A stretch of DNA of 64,000 nucleotides, from assembly GCA_965660625.1 (NCBI GenBank), contig CBFIAR010000016.1:22162-86161 (forward strand), given 5' to 3'. Of this stretch, positions 35,230-44,806 are shown one piece after another. This DNA is from Glaciecola sp965660625. GTDB lineage: Bacteria > Pseudomonadota > Gammaproteobacteria > Enterobacterales > Alteromonadaceae. The stretch's first letter is position 1; each line of letters starts with the position of its first letter. Position numbers and translations under genes: made by a program. Below the pieces are notes generated by a model. The model was not told where the DNA came from. It saw nothing but the letters and a program-made list of their open reading frames with translations, and ran no database searches.

Positions 35230-37122
35230 TCAATCACCAATCGGTTCATAAAATAGCTCCGGCTTATGCAGAAAATAGCCCTGACAATAATCTATTTTGC
35301 AGCTTTCGAGTCTATTAAATTCGCTCTCATTTTCAACAAACTCAGCAACGGTAGTAAGTTGCAACTTATTGCTAAGCAATATGATGGATTCAACAATAGC
35401 CTGCTTCTGTCTATCTTGATCTATATTTTGAATGAAAGTACCATCTATTTTGAGTGTATCGATGTTTAATTCTGACAAATAGGCGTACGAGGACATGCCT
35501 GTGCCAAAATCGTCTAATGATATTTTACATCCTTTGCTACGCAGATATTTCACGTTTATCAAAGCCACTTTGAAATTCCGAATGACATCTGTTTCTGTAA
35601 TTTCGAACCCAAGCTGATTTGGTGTGATTTCAATTCTTGCGAATAAGCGATCAAAAAAGGCAGGGAGAGATGGATCAGATAGCGTTTGGCCAGATAAATT
35701 TACCGAATAGTTTGCTTTATTACTTGGTGTCGATTGCAGATATAGAGCTGTTTGCGTAACAATATAACGATCAACTTGAGTAATAAGGTGAAACCTTTCT
35801 GCGGCTTGGAGGTACGGGAAAGGGCTATAATAAACACCCTCATGTTTCACACGCATTAGCACTTCGAAATAAGTATTTCCCTTGTCAGAATTTACCGGCA
35901 TGATGGCTTGTTTGAATAAGACAATCTTCCTCTTTGCTAAAGCTTCTGAAACGTGAGAAACCATTCTCATCTGCTTTTGTCTACCAACAATGAAGTCGTC
36001 TTTTTCATTGTAAAATACCACTTTATTTCTGCCCGTTGATTTCGCCTCTTGTAAGCTCGCATACAGAGCATTTAATACCGTTTCATTTGGCGTATCAGCA
36101 TTCAATTCGTATGCACCAATACTGCTAGTGAGTTTTGTATTTAAGTCTTGCCAATGAAATTCGAAACTTGCAATTTGTTTGCGTAAATTCTCTAACAAAC
36201 CAAGGTTATCAGTGGTAGAAGGGAGAACAAAGCCAAAAACATCAGAACTTATCCTGCACACTTCCGATTTTTCAGGAAGTATCGCAATAACCAATTTACC
36301 GATTTGATGTAAATAAGCATCACCACCTAAATTTCCGCAGGTTTCATTAATAATTTTGAACTCGTCGATATCCAACATAGCGACGAGACTTTTGTCTAGA
36401 TTTTTTGAATAATCGTCAATAGAGTTTACAAACAATTCTCTATTGCCAAGTCCAGTGGTCTTGTCATTTAAAGTTGCTGTTAGTAGACGTTTGGTAAGAC
36501 GTATTAATACAAAAAATAAAAGCAATTGCAGAAAGATAAACGTAAATGCTAAAGACGTTTTAAAAACTAATAATTCGTGTGAAATCTTATTGCGCTTTGT
36601 CCTAATATCCGATTGTACGTAAATTGATATCCTATTTAGGAGTTCGTTAGGCTCCCTATCGATGCCTTTAACAACCTTATCAGCAGCAATAATATCGAAA
36701 TTAGACGTATTGTAGATAAATAGCGCATCCAGATATTCCGCGAGGATCGCACGATGCTTGTTTTGAAACTCTGTGGCTATTTCTGTAATTTCATTCTCGA
36801 CCTTAAAAAACCCGATCAGCGCTTGTGTATGTGTTTGAGTATTTTCAAATTCATTCATAAACGAGGTATGATATTTATCGTATTGGGCTTTCTCAGCCCC
36901 TCTTATTAAAATATTTTTCCACTCTTGAACTTGTTTTTTAAATGAATATTGAATATTTAATGCGCTCAATTCTGAGCTTTTTAGAAGCTGTGTTTGTTGT
37001 GCATACCTCGCCGATATTGTTTCATAAAAGCGAATGAATGAGATTGAGGAAACCAGAATTACCAATCCAATTAAAAAAATCCAACCGTAATACTTAAATT
37101 TCCGTCTACTTGTAAAATTCAT
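35230..37122 (-). CDS. Membrane GGDEF-EAL protein, degenerate cyclase with probable c-di-GMP phosphodiesterase activity
   Basis: The 630-residue protein has a membrane span at residues ~11-31, a helical periplasmic sensor of ~150 residues and a second span at ~190-212, followed by GGDEF and EAL domains. The GGDEF active-site loop reads CRISSDVFGF instead of RxGGDEF, so cyclase activity is unlikely. The EAL domain keeps YFEVLMR (EVL for EAL), EITETD, DDFGTG, LKIDGTF, AEFVE and CQGYFLHKP, the residues needed for metal binding and hydrolysis. It therefore probably degrades c-di-GMP, with the GGDEF part as a GTP-sensing module. It stands alone, with no partner gene. Confidence 0.87.
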   Translation of the reverse strand: MNFTSRRKFKYYGWIFLIGLVILVSSISFIRFYETISARYAQQTQLLKSSELSALNIQYSFKKQVQEWKNILIRGAEKAQYDKYHTSFMNEFENTQTHTQALIGFFKVENEITEIATEFQNKHRAILAEYLDALFIYNTSNFDIIAADKVVKGIDREPNELLNRISIYVQSDIRTKRNKISHELLVFKTSLAFTFIFLQLLLFFVLIRLTKRLLTATLNDKTTGLGNRELFVNSIDDYSKNLDKSLVAMLDIDEFKIINETCGNLGGDAYLHQIGKLVIAILPEKSEVCRISSDVFGFVLPSTTDNLGLLENLRKQIASFEFHWQDLNTKLTSSIGAYELNADTPNETVLNALYASLQEAKSTGRNKVVFYNEKDDFIVGRQKQMRMVSHVSEALAKRKIVLFKQAIMPVNSDKGNTYFEVLMRVKHEGVYYSPFPYLQAAERFHLITQVDRYIVTQTALYLQSTPSNKANYSVNLSGQTLSDPSLPAFFDRLFARIEITPNQLGFEITETDVIRNFKVALINVKYLRSKGCKISLDDFGTGMSSYAYLSELNIDTLKIDGTFIQNIDQDRQKQAIVESIILLSNKLQLTTVAEFVENESEFNRLESCKIDYCQGYFLHKPELFYEPIGD

Positions 37123-37428
37123 CTAATGCCCTGTTTTAGCATCAATGAAGAATGTAAGAAAATCCATAATCTCAACGGAATTACCTCTTGCAATAATATG
37201 CGCGTAAGTATAACGAACAAAAGCAGAATCAACTACCGCACTCATGAATCTTTCAGATAAAATTCTGAGTAAGTAACAAGAAGAGGCTATTAACTAGTGA
37301 GCTTAGTAACATGCGAATTGCAAAGCATTCAGTGAGCACAGTGGAATGCATGGTCAATAAACTTGCACCTGAGAAAAAAGATCATCTTTTTGCGCAAGCA
37401 TACATTCCTCAATTTCCAAGCATGAAGT
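37123..37428. other. Intergenic region, nothing recognised
   Basis: This 306-bp gap lies between two minus-strand genes and must hold the promoter of the GGDEF-EAL gene. It contains an A/T-rich inverted repeat around 37376-37393 (AAAAAGAT and ATCTTTTT, one base apart). A short plus-strand open frame that runs antisense into the acyltransferase gene has no supporting feature. I see no RNA gene or repeat. Confidence 0.4.
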
Positions 37429-39126
37429 TTATACTGATGGAAAATAGCGTATGCGCTTCTTTGCTTTCAACATTGTCATATCGACGATAACTAAACCATC
37501 AATGCAATTTTGAAAGTCAGGGTCAATGTTAAAGGAAGCAAATCTGACACCGCCTTCATCACAAATCTCTGCATATTGTTTGTATAAAGTCGGCAAGCTA
37601 ACATTCATGTGTTTTAGGGCGTCTTTTAGCCAAGCTAAACCTTCTTTATATTCCAAATTTTCGAAATTCTCTTTTGCGATTGTACAAATGGGGTAAGGTA
37701 TTTTAGCGCTTGCAATATTCTCATTGTCAGGGAAATAGTGAGTGTAAAACGCGGTAATTAAGTTAATAGCTGCTGAGGGTAATTGCGCGCTTAGCGTAAC
37801 AGGGCCAAACAAGTAGCGATACTCGGGATGTTTCGATAAAAAGGCGCCAATGCCAATCCATAAATAATCAAGACTGCGTTTGCCCCAATATTTTTGTTGT
37901 ACAAAACTTCGACCTAGTTCAAGGCCTTTATTAAAGTAGGGCCGCATGCTTTGGTTATAGTCGAATAAGCTTGTAGAGTAGATTGACTCTCCTCTGTCTA
38001 ACAATTGTTTTACATCCCCAAAACGATAAGCACCGGCTATTTCTAAATCATTTTTATCCCACAAAATTAAGTGATAGTAAGACTTATCGAATTTGTCTAT
38101 ATCTCTGCGTTGGTTAGTGCCTTCACCAACAGCTCTAAAGGTGATTTCTCTTAAGCGCCCGAGCTCTCTCATAATGGGTGAACTAACACCGTATCGATAT
38201 AAGTAAATGGTTTTACCATCCGGCGACTCTCCCAACACTTCGCATTCCGCTTTCAATGCTTTAAAAAGCTCTCGGCGCTCTTCTGGCATAGCAATGGGTT
38301 TTTGAGTAAGAAAAACACCTAGCTTATTTTTAGCGATATTATAAACGTGCTTTTTAAACAGTTTAACTTGCTCTGACAAACCGATTGGAAGCTGTGCAAA
38401 AGCATCGAGGGGGATCACTTCTCCAATCGTAATGTCCATATTCTTGTTTTTTTTCTTAAACATCTCTTTTACTAGCAATGCGCTCGCTGCGGGCTTATAT
38501 AACAATGATACGCCGTAGAAGAATGCCGAATTTTTAGCGTCTAAATACACCGGTAGAACCGGGCAATGATTACTTTTAGCCATTCTTAAAAAGCCACTTT
38601 GCCATTTAGTGTCACGAATACCATTGGGCCTCAATCTAGACACTTCTCCAGCAGGAAAAACAATAAGTACACCTTCATTACGCAAATGCAGATTAATGTT
38701 TTCAATATTCTGTTTTTGGGTCCCCCCTTGCATATTGTTCACGGGCAATAATATTTCATGCAAAGGACGAATTGCCATTAACATGTCATTGGCAATCACT
38801 TTGACATCGCTTCTGATCTCTTTGACACATTTAATCAAAGCCAAGCCATCCAAAGTGCCAATTGGATGATTGGCGATAATAATTATCTTCCCCGTCTCAG
38901 GGATACGCTCTCGTTGTTGATCGTTCACTCGGTAAGTAAACGAAAAATAGGCGAGAACTTGTTCCACAAAATCAAAGCCAGTTAAATGCGGATAATGGGC
39001 AGTGAATTGGTTCAATTGTTCTTCACACAACAAATATTTGAGGATCTTACCTATCGGTTTATTGAAGAGATGGCTGTTTGCGACTTTAGGATAGTGATTG
39101 GCAATAAGTTGTTGAGTATCTAGCAT
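37429..39126 (-). CDS. OlsF-like double acyltransferase (lysophospholipid acyltransferase plus hemolysin/GNAT-type N-acyltransferase)
   Basis: The 565-residue protein has two acyltransferase domains. Residues ~60-270 form a PlsC-like domain with ANHPIGTLDG (His87 and Asp93), the O-acyltransferase active site in NHPxGxxDG form. Residues ~320-540 form an OlsB/hemolysin-type N-acyltransferase with ITFRAVGEGTNQRRDIDKFD, YYHLILWD, ELGRSFVQQKYWG and YLFGPVTLS. This order is that of OlsF, which makes ornithine lipids or other lipoamino acids from acyl-ACP. The head-group amino acid cannot be told from sequence. The gene stands alone. A similar two-domain protein of unknown function is the main alternative. 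Confidence 0.78.
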   Translation of the reverse strand: MLDTQQLIANHYPKVANSHLFNKPIGKILKYLLCEEQLNQFTAHYPHLTGFDFVEQVLAYFSFTYRVNDQQRERIPETGKIIIIANHPIGTLDGLALIKCVKEIRSDVKVIANDMLMAIRPLHEILLPVNNMQGGTQKQNIENINLHLRNEGVLIVFPAGEVSRLRPNGIRDTKWQSGFLRMAKSNHCPVLPVYLDAKNSAFFYGVSLLYKPAASALLVKEMFKKKNKNMDITIGEVIPLDAFAQLPIGLSEQVKLFKKHVYNIAKNKLGVFLTQKPIAMPEERRELFKALKAECEVLGESPDGKTIYLYRYGVSSPIMRELGRLREITFRAVGEGTNQRRDIDKFDKSYYHLILWDKNDLEIAGAYRFGDVKQLLDRGESIYSTSLFDYNQSMRPYFNKGLELGRSFVQQKYWGKRSLDYLWIGIGAFLSKHPEYRYLFGPVTLSAQLPSAAINLITAFYTHYFPDNENIASAKIPYPICTIAKENFENLEYKEGLAWLKDALKHMNVSLPTLYKQYAEICDEGGVRFASFNIDPDFQNCIDGLVIVDMTMLKAKKRIRYFPSV

Positions 39127-39444
39127 TAACTGAACCTCTTCGCATTAATAAACTGCAAATGCAGCAATAGTCTATTTACCGAATGTAGACCTAGTTATTG
39201 ACAGAAAAGTGAATCATTAGTGACGTTTGTATGACAAGAGAGTAGGCACCTTATGACGATAAAAGCGAAATACGACCCAACACTAGAATGCAGATTGATA
39301 TGAGCAATCTGCGATTGTCGAAGCAGCGCGACAAAGCATGCTCAAATCAACTCTTACGCAAGGACTTAGCAAACTATCGTTTATGCTTACGTTTGAGGTA
39401 TTTCATTGAGCATGCGAGTAATGCAAATTATATTTATTGCTACT
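39127..39444. other. Intergenic region, promoter of the acyltransferase gene
   Basis: This 318-bp gap lies between the acyltransferase start and the stop of the amidohydrolase gene, both on the minus strand. It should hold the acyltransferase promoter. A 67-codon plus-strand frame from 39288 overlaps the amidohydrolase antisense and has no coding support. No hairpin terminator or repeat was recognised. Confidence 0.4.
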
Positions 39445-40992
39445 TCAATTTGCCGATAGCGTCTCGCGCGCTAATGCTCGACCATTTATGATGACCGTTT
39501 GAATTTGGTCGTACGCTTCTATAGTCTTCAATGGATTAGATTTTACTATCAGTAAATTAGCCTTTTTGCCCACTTGAACGGTGCCAATCTCATTGTGTAA
39601 TCCAAATGCACGTGCGTTGTTGATAGTGGCACCTAAAAAAATTGCATCTAGTGATACCCCGCTATCTGCCCAATCTTGCATTTCCCAATAGCCGTTTAAG
39701 CCAGGGGGATTGCCCCATCCAAATCCTCCAGACGATGTATCCGATCCTAGAATTAAATGTCCACCTTGTTCAGCTAAAATACCTACCATACGCTTATAAC
39801 GAGCGACCATACTAGCTATCCCTGAACCGACGGATTGGGCAGTTGGCTGCTTCGTTATTAAAGCGCCGAACATGTTAATAAATTGCTCTCTTTGTACTTG
39901 TGCATCCGTTTTCAAGTAATTAATAAACGCTTTTGGTAAAACTTTTTCTAAGTCAGGACGATGTAATAGCGCATCATCAAACATTGAAGCAGTGTGCTGA
40001 ATGGTTCTGATTGTGGGTTGAATATAAATCTCAGCGTCAGCGGTGTCTTTTAAATTTTGCTTAATAAATTCTGGAATATGCGGATTGTTATAATCGTTAT
40101 CTATCCAATCCCATGGGCCATGAGAAATAATGTCAACACCAGATTGTTTTGCCACTTGGTGACCTTTGGGAGATGTGGCATGCATGATAACCACTAATCC
40201 CAATGCATGCGCCTCATTCACCACATCAATAATCAACTCAACACTTGGTAGTGCTATATGATCTGTTCCACCAGGCATCCATAAGGCTTCTTCATAATAT
40301 ACTTTTATGCAGCTAGCGCCAGATGCGGCAATATTGGCAACGGTTGATTGCGGTGAATGCTCATGAGGATCAACACCTTCTGGCAAATAGCCTTTTCGAT
40401 AATTGTCATATAGAAAATTGGGCGCATATTTTAAAAGTTGTCCAGACGGTATTTCGGAAGCCATATAGCCATCACTTAAAACAAGACCCGAACCACAATG
40501 TATTAAATCTGGTCGAATATCAGCACTCATGAAGGTCGCATTAGATTCATTATCCGCATTCGTTTCGATAACAGTAGTAAAGCCGTGATATAAATAACTT
40601 TTTGGCATTTGCTTAATATAAGCAGAATAAAGTGCATCAAAGTTTTTAGCGTAACGTTGCTTGAGTCCTGTTGCATGATAGAGGTGAACGTGGCTATCAA
40701 TTAAACCAGGTATCAAAAACTGATTGTTGCCGTCCAACGTTTCAGAGGCAATATATTGTGCAGTTTTCGGAACAATCGCGGCTATTTTTCCATCTCTAAT
40801 TAAAACAACAACGTTTTCTTGGGCCTTATTGTTCTCGGGTGAAATGATGGTTGTGTTAACGATAGCCAAATCATAATTTTCCATGCTCTGAGCTGATTTT
40901 GCATTAATTGCTGTACAAAAAAAGATGCTCAACAAGGCAAATATCTCCATTAACCTGCATTGACTGGTACTGCTTGATAGTATCGATTTCAT
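39445..40992 (-). CDS. Exported amidohydrolase-family metalloenzyme
   Basis: The 515-residue enzyme has an N-terminal signal (hydrophobic residues ~15-30, ending near AINAKSAQS) and the amidohydrolase superfamily barrel. LIPGLIDSHVHLYH carries the HxH metal pair. Later metal ligands are in CIKVYYEEA, VVIMHATS and IISHGPWDW, and the catalytic Asp is in ILGSDTSSGG. The closing strand is IGTVQVGKKANLLIVKSNPL. Such periplasmic members hydrolyse cyclic amides, dipeptides or lactones, and the substrate is unknown. It diverges from a membrane-bound AraC regulator that probably controls it. Confidence 0.83.
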   Translation of the reverse strand: MKSILSSSTSQCRLMEIFALLSIFFCTAINAKSAQSMENYDLAIVNTTIISPENNKAQENVVVLIRDGKIAAIVPKTAQYIASETLDGNNQFLIPGLIDSHVHLYHATGLKQRYAKNFDALYSAYIKQMPKSYLYHGFTTVIETNADNESNATFMSADIRPDLIHCGSGLVLSDGYMASEIPSGQLLKYAPNFLYDNYRKGYLPEGVDPHEHSPQSTVANIAASGASCIKVYYEEALWMPGGTDHIALPSVELIIDVVNEAHALGLVVIMHATSPKGHQVAKQSGVDIISHGPWDWIDNDYNNPHIPEFIKQNLKDTADAEIYIQPTIRTIQHTASMFDDALLHRPDLEKVLPKAFINYLKTDAQVQREQFINMFGALITKQPTAQSVGSGIASMVARYKRMVGILAEQGGHLILGSDTSSGGFGWGNPPGLNGYWEMQDWADSGVSLDAIFLGATINNARAFGLHNEIGTVQVGKKANLLIVKSNPLKTIEAYDQIQTVIINGRALARETLSAN

Positions 40993-41169
40993 GAGATGTC
41001 TTTCTTTAATGATAGTGAGTAAAAGTGAGTATCTAATAGATATTTTCAGCCTAATTCGACCTCAAACGCGTTTGTGTGCCATATAATCTAATATAATTTT
41101 ATCTTGTAATGAAAAACTGTTTTTTCTAGTATACCTTTCTCATTCTTTGACCTTCGGTCGTTCCATACG

Positions 41170-42207
41170 ATGATCATGTTCATCTCATTTACAGCCTTCA
41201 TCTTATTGGCTTTGTTAGCTGCTAGCTTGTTAATGACACAATCTGCTTATAAAAGATCTAACCATTTGCTTGCCCTGCTGTTTGTATTGTTATCGATGAA
41301 GATGCTGATACTCACTGTCCGTTTTTGGAATGAAAAGCTAGACGCTTATGGCTTATCAAGCATGATAGCCATTAGCCTTGGTCCGGTGATTTATAGTTAT
41401 GTTAGCTCGGTGTTAGAGGGAAAGCGTTTTACACCTCTTTATATAACAATGCACAGTCTGCTAGTTGTAGTTATGCTGATACTTCAGTGGGAACCTCTAG
41501 AAGCTTCTATTCTTAAAGATATACTTATAATTTCGAGTTTAAGTATTTACGGTATCGCTGTTGTGAAACTGATCATTAACAATCAAATAGAGCAAGCTCA
41601 ACAAAATGATACCGTCGCTCGTGTCATGAAATTTTTGAGGTTGCTAGCCATCTTCCTCATCATCATGACAATATTTGATATCATTATTTTCGTAGAGTGG
41701 CTTTTCTTTGGAACAATGTCTTCTTCTTTAGGGCTCCATGTCGCCATTTCATTTTTGGCAACAGTTAGCTTAGTAATCACCTATATGTGGCTTAATAGAA
41801 GTCAGCTCATATCATGGATATTTGCAGCAAAATATAATGCACAGACCAATGACGCTCAATATTCCTCAGAAGCAAAACAGAAGATCATTAGTCAATTAAA
41901 AGAAACGGTTGAAGTTAATCAGATGTACTTATCATCTGAGTTATCAATTCAAACTGTCGCTGCTAGCCTAGGTGTCTCACCTCGGCTTATATCAAATGCG
42001 GTCAATCAATATCTTGGCAAAACTTTTCGCCGTTATATAAACGATTTACGCATTGCACAAGCCAAACGGATGCTGACTGAAACCGACAGTACTGTGCTTG
42101 CAATCATGTTCAATGTTGGCTTTGAAACCAAGTCGAACTTCAATAAAGAATTCCAACAAGTTGTTGGCATGTCACCGCTTGCATACCGCAGAAATAGTCG
42201 AAAATAA
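41170..42207 (+). CDS. AraC-family regulator with an N-terminal membrane sensor
   Basis: The 345-residue protein has about seven hydrophobic helices in residues 1-215, followed by an AraC-type HTH domain. That domain includes LSIQTVAASLGVSPRLISNAVN and MLTETDSTVLAIMFNVGFETKSNFNKEF, and closes with VVGMSPLAYR. Membrane-tethered AraC regulators of this layout sense a signal in the membrane and bind DNA directly from it. It diverges from the exported amidohydrolase gene across 177 bp, making that gene the likely target. The ATG at 41170 is followed by another at 41176, and either could be used. Confidence 0.8.
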   Translation: MIMFISFTAFILLALLAASLLMTQSAYKRSNHLLALLFVLLSMKMLILTVRFWNEKLDAYGLSSMIAISLGPVIYSYVSSVLEGKRFTPLYITMHSLLVVVMLILQWEPLEASILKDILIISSLSIYGIAVVKLIINNQIEQAQQNDTVARVMKFLRLLAIFLIIMTIFDIIIFVEWLFFGTMSSSLGLHVAISFLATVSLVITYMWLNRSQLISWIFAAKYNAQTNDAQYSSEAKQKIISQLKETVEVNQMYLSSELSIQTVAASLGVSPRLISNAVNQYLGKTFRRYINDLRIAQAKRMLTETDSTVLAIMFNVGFETKSNFNKEFQQVVGMSPLAYRRNSRK

Positions 42208-42527
42208 AAGAGTAGAGGGAATGTTCTCTTCGTTCTCGAGTATAGCCAGTAGGTGATCGACATCTTGATCCTGCTGCAGTTCGAGCAGCGCTATTGCTTT
42301 GACAGGCTGCAGTTCAGTTGTGCTTTGGAGTTGCTCAGGTAAGCTATTAAGTAGCTTTAACTGCAATGGGCTGGGGCCATCAGCACTCCAGAGGCTGGCA
42401 TCAAAGATTGAAAGGTATTGGTTTTGTAAATGACCGTTTCGGTATTATCAAAGGTGGGTATTCTTGCAAACACACTTGTAGCAACGGGTAGTAAACAGAC
42501 CGAAATCAACAGCGGCTTAACATTCAT
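42172..42527 (-). pseudogene. Frameshifted exported hypothetical protein
   Basis: From the ATG at 42527 (minus strand) the DNA encodes a clear signal peptide (MNVKPLLISVCLLPVATSVFA) written here only in part as KPLLISVCLLPVATSVFA. That frame ends at 42357-42359. A second frame reads through the same region as NQYLSIFDASLWSADGPSPL and continues as a Leu/Glu-rich tail with LLNSLPEQLQ and ALLELQQDQD to the stop at 42172-42174. One frameshift between codons ~28 and ~35 would join them into a protein of ~117 residues. It overlaps the end of the AraC gene by 36 bp. No homologous family is recognised. A sequencing error is the alternative. Confidence 0.55.
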
Positions 42528-42742
42528 AATAATTTAACTTAGTAAGTTCATGCACTCAGTTACCTGGCTTGAGCAGGAATGCGTTTGTTTTATGTTTCAG
42601 TGAAACAATTCTGATCGTATCTTAGTCTTAAAAATAAGTATAACCAAGTAGTCACAAGTCTATGTTATATTGACTAAAATCGATGCTTTTGTAGGTCTAC
42701 AACGAGTTGCCGAGTGCATTTTTATCATAAACCAGAGAGGCT

Positions 42743-43756
42743 TCATAAAAACTGGTAGAGGCGCTCGAAAGTCCAAAAGGCTGATAGGCTACCTACAACA
42801 TAAATTATCAAACTATAGATAGTTGCTTTTTTATGTAACTCACCAGAATTGAAAAAATCGTATAGACTTTTTTTAGTCATCGCCACTAAACATAGCATGA
42901 TAAAAACCAAAACTGATATAAACAATAGCTGACCTATCTCTACGCCAATATTAAACCCGAGCAGCGCTATGCCTCTTTCTTGCTGAGGTAAACCGATGTC
43001 CATCAATACTGAAGCAAAACCAAAACCATGGAGTAAGCCAAAACTGCTTGAGACTAAAATCGGATAGCGATAAGTCAAGCTGTCATGTTGTTGTTTTGCA
43101 ATTTCGCTAGCTAAAAATAATATGCTCAGTGCAATGACTGCTTCTACCGGAGGTATAGGTACATAAACGAATTCCAAAGCTGCCAAGGTCAGCGTCACTG
43201 AGTGAGCAAGTGTAAAACCCGTAACGGCGAGCAATAACTGCTTCCAGCGACCCGCCGTCAACAAGACAAGGCAAGTTATAAATAATAAGTGATCGAGTCC
43301 GGCCCAAATATGTTGAATTCCTAGCAGGGTAAATTCTTTCATCACAATACTTTTACTCAAATCTTCAGGAATTTGCCATCTATTCTGTGATGGTTTTAAT
43401 AACTGGGACGATTGGAGTCCGTCTGTGTCGGTGAACTGAAATAGGTTAAAAAAACCTGGGTTGATTGATGGGTAATCGATCTCGATAATGTCACCTTGCA
43501 TAGAATGTTGACATTGCAATACCAGGCGTTGTGCGCGGCTATCATCTACCATGACGTCTGATGAATGCAACACCTTGCAGTGTGCGGGAAATTTAAGTTC
43601 TGGCCACGCAGACATACGACCATTATTGGGCACTCTGAATAGCACTTTATATTGATGTGATGTTTCTTCTGACACATGCACAAGCGTGGGCCGGGCATCA
43701 TCAGCCAAGATGCTAAAGTTGATAATTAACAATGCTAGTATTAATGTCAGCCTCAT
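42743..43756 (-). CDS. HupE/UreJ-family membrane protein
   Basis: The 337-residue protein has a signal peptide, a periplasmic domain of ~130 residues and a C-terminal HupE/UreJ_2 domain of six to seven spans. Characteristic segments are GIQHIWAGLDHLLFI, FTLAHSVTLTLA, SFGLLHGFGFA and LLGFNIGVEIGQL, with His and Asp residues that could bind a metal. HupE/UreJ proteins are nickel or cobalt carriers in some bacteria. This subgroup, with an extracytoplasmic N-domain, is uncharacterised. The start overlaps the PPIase stop as TAATG, so the two are coupled. It is the last gene of the minus-strand cluster. Confidence 0.85.
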   Translation of the reverse strand: MRLTLILALLIINFSILADDARPTLVHVSEETSHQYKVLFRVPNNGRMSAWPELKFPAHCKVLHSSDVMVDDSRAQRLVLQCQHSMQGDIIEIDYPSINPGFFNLFQFTDTDGLQSSQLLKPSQNRWQIPEDLSKSIVMKEFTLLGIQHIWAGLDHLLFITCLVLLTAGRWKQLLLAVTGFTLAHSVTLTLAALEFVYVPIPPVEAVIALSILFLASEIAKQQHDSLTYRYPILVSSSFGLLHGFGFASVLMDIGLPQQERGIALLGFNIGVEIGQLLFISVLVFIMLCLVAMTKKSLYDFFNSGELHKKATIYSLIIYVVGSLSAFWTFERLYQFL

Positions 43757-44655
43757 TATCTAGTCTCTACAACAGGTAAATCAATGATAATTTGATAGCC
43801 ACTAATCAATGCCTGAATAGCTTGGTTTTGTAATTCCAAGATTTGCTGACGCTTGAATTCCTCTGAAAGTTCCTCCAATACCTCCTCAATTGGCAGATAA
43901 TGTCCTTCAGTTTTTTCTAGCATCAATATAAGGTGATAGCCGTATGCAGAGCGGATGGGGCCAAACCAGTTTTGATTATTCGTTTCGCCAGAGAACAATG
44001 CTTGCGCAAAGGAGTCTCCAAAATGGCTTGCAATAAAACTGCGAGAGCGCTTTACATAGTTAATATGGTATGGGAAGCGATCACTATATTTTGCCGCGTC
44101 GGTAAATGCTGGCATTGATTTGCTGATGAATTCATCCAACTGAGATTCGGCGAGCGCTTGTGCTTTAATAAGCCCATGTTTTTCTGTATCAAAAAAGACA
44201 TGGGTGAAAGTAATGGAAGGTTCAATATAATATTCATCCTTTCGCTGTTGATAGAGCTCTTGCAATTGCGCTTGGCTTTCATTAACCAGCGGAGAAGCCA
44301 TACTGTGAGTAAGGTATTCTATTTTTCCGACCATCCTGCGCCGAATTAAATTGTCATTTAACTCCATCCCCAAATTTTTTGCTTCTCGATAGAGGACTTC
44401 TTCGCGGATGTAAGCGTCAATGAGTTGCTGCTTTTCCTTTACTGTCAATGACGCCAGTTGGTTAGTAAAATATCCTGCATCAAATGCTTTTGCTTGAAAT
44501 TGCATGAATTCTAGCAAAGCCGGCTCGTCCACCACGATTTTTTGATCATCGACTTGCATTTTATCGTCGGAGACGACATTGAACAAAACAAAGAAACCCA
44601 AACCTATGACTAAAAAATGTACAAGGGGTTCTCTGAGTATTTTTCCTGGCTGCAT
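43756..44655 (-). CDS. Membrane-anchored parvulin-type peptidyl-prolyl isomerase
   Basis: The 299-residue protein has one N-terminal membrane span (VHFLVIGLGFFVLFNVV, residues ~11-29), a helical SurA_N-like region with DAYIREEVLYREAKNLGME, and a parvulin domain around SITFTHVFFD and WFGPIRSAYGYHLILM. It is anchored in the inner membrane facing the periplasm and should assist folding of exported or outer-membrane proteins, such as the TonB receptor encoded 151 bp upstream. It is translationally coupled to the HupE/UreJ gene. Pairing of these two families beside TonB receptors suggests a dedicated maturation unit, which is inference. Confidence 0.82.
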   Translation of the reverse strand: MQPGKILREPLVHFLVIGLGFFVLFNVVSDDKMQVDDQKIVVDEPALLEFMQFQAKAFDAGYFTNQLASLTVKEKQQLIDAYIREEVLYREAKNLGMELNDNLIRRRMVGKIEYLTHSMASPLVNESQAQLQELYQQRKDEYYIEPSITFTHVFFDTEKHGLIKAQALAESQLDEFISKSMPAFTDAAKYSDRFPYHINYVKRSRSFIASHFGDSFAQALFSGETNNQNWFGPIRSAYGYHLILMLEKTEGHYLPIEEVLEELSEEFKRQQILELQNQAIQALISGYQIIIDLPVVETR

Positions 44656-44762
44656 TAGCGTAAACCTTAATTAATTGAAGCGCATAATAGATCAGTCTTC
44701 CTAACCTGCGAATGGCATTATCCGTCACTATCACGGCGCATCATAATGGAGATGAATGCATG

Positions 44763-44799
44763 GCCCGTATCACCCAGTTATAAAGCTCACGATACGGGC
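44763..44799 (-). terminator. Strong hairpin just after the TonB receptor gene
   Basis: GCCCGTATC at 44763-44771 pairs perfectly with GATACGGGC at 44791-44799 (9 bp, 19-nt loop). It begins 7 bp past the TonB receptor stop and precedes the PPIase gene on the same strand. No T-run follows on the transcribed strand, so it may reduce read-through or stabilise the receptor mRNA end rather than terminate fully. Confidence 0.45.
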
Positions 44800-44806
44800 A
44801 AATATG

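Noticed and set aside
37311..37490. 59-codon plus-strand open frame
   Set aside because: It runs antisense into the conserved C-terminus of the acyltransferase and has no domain or clear ribosome-binding site.
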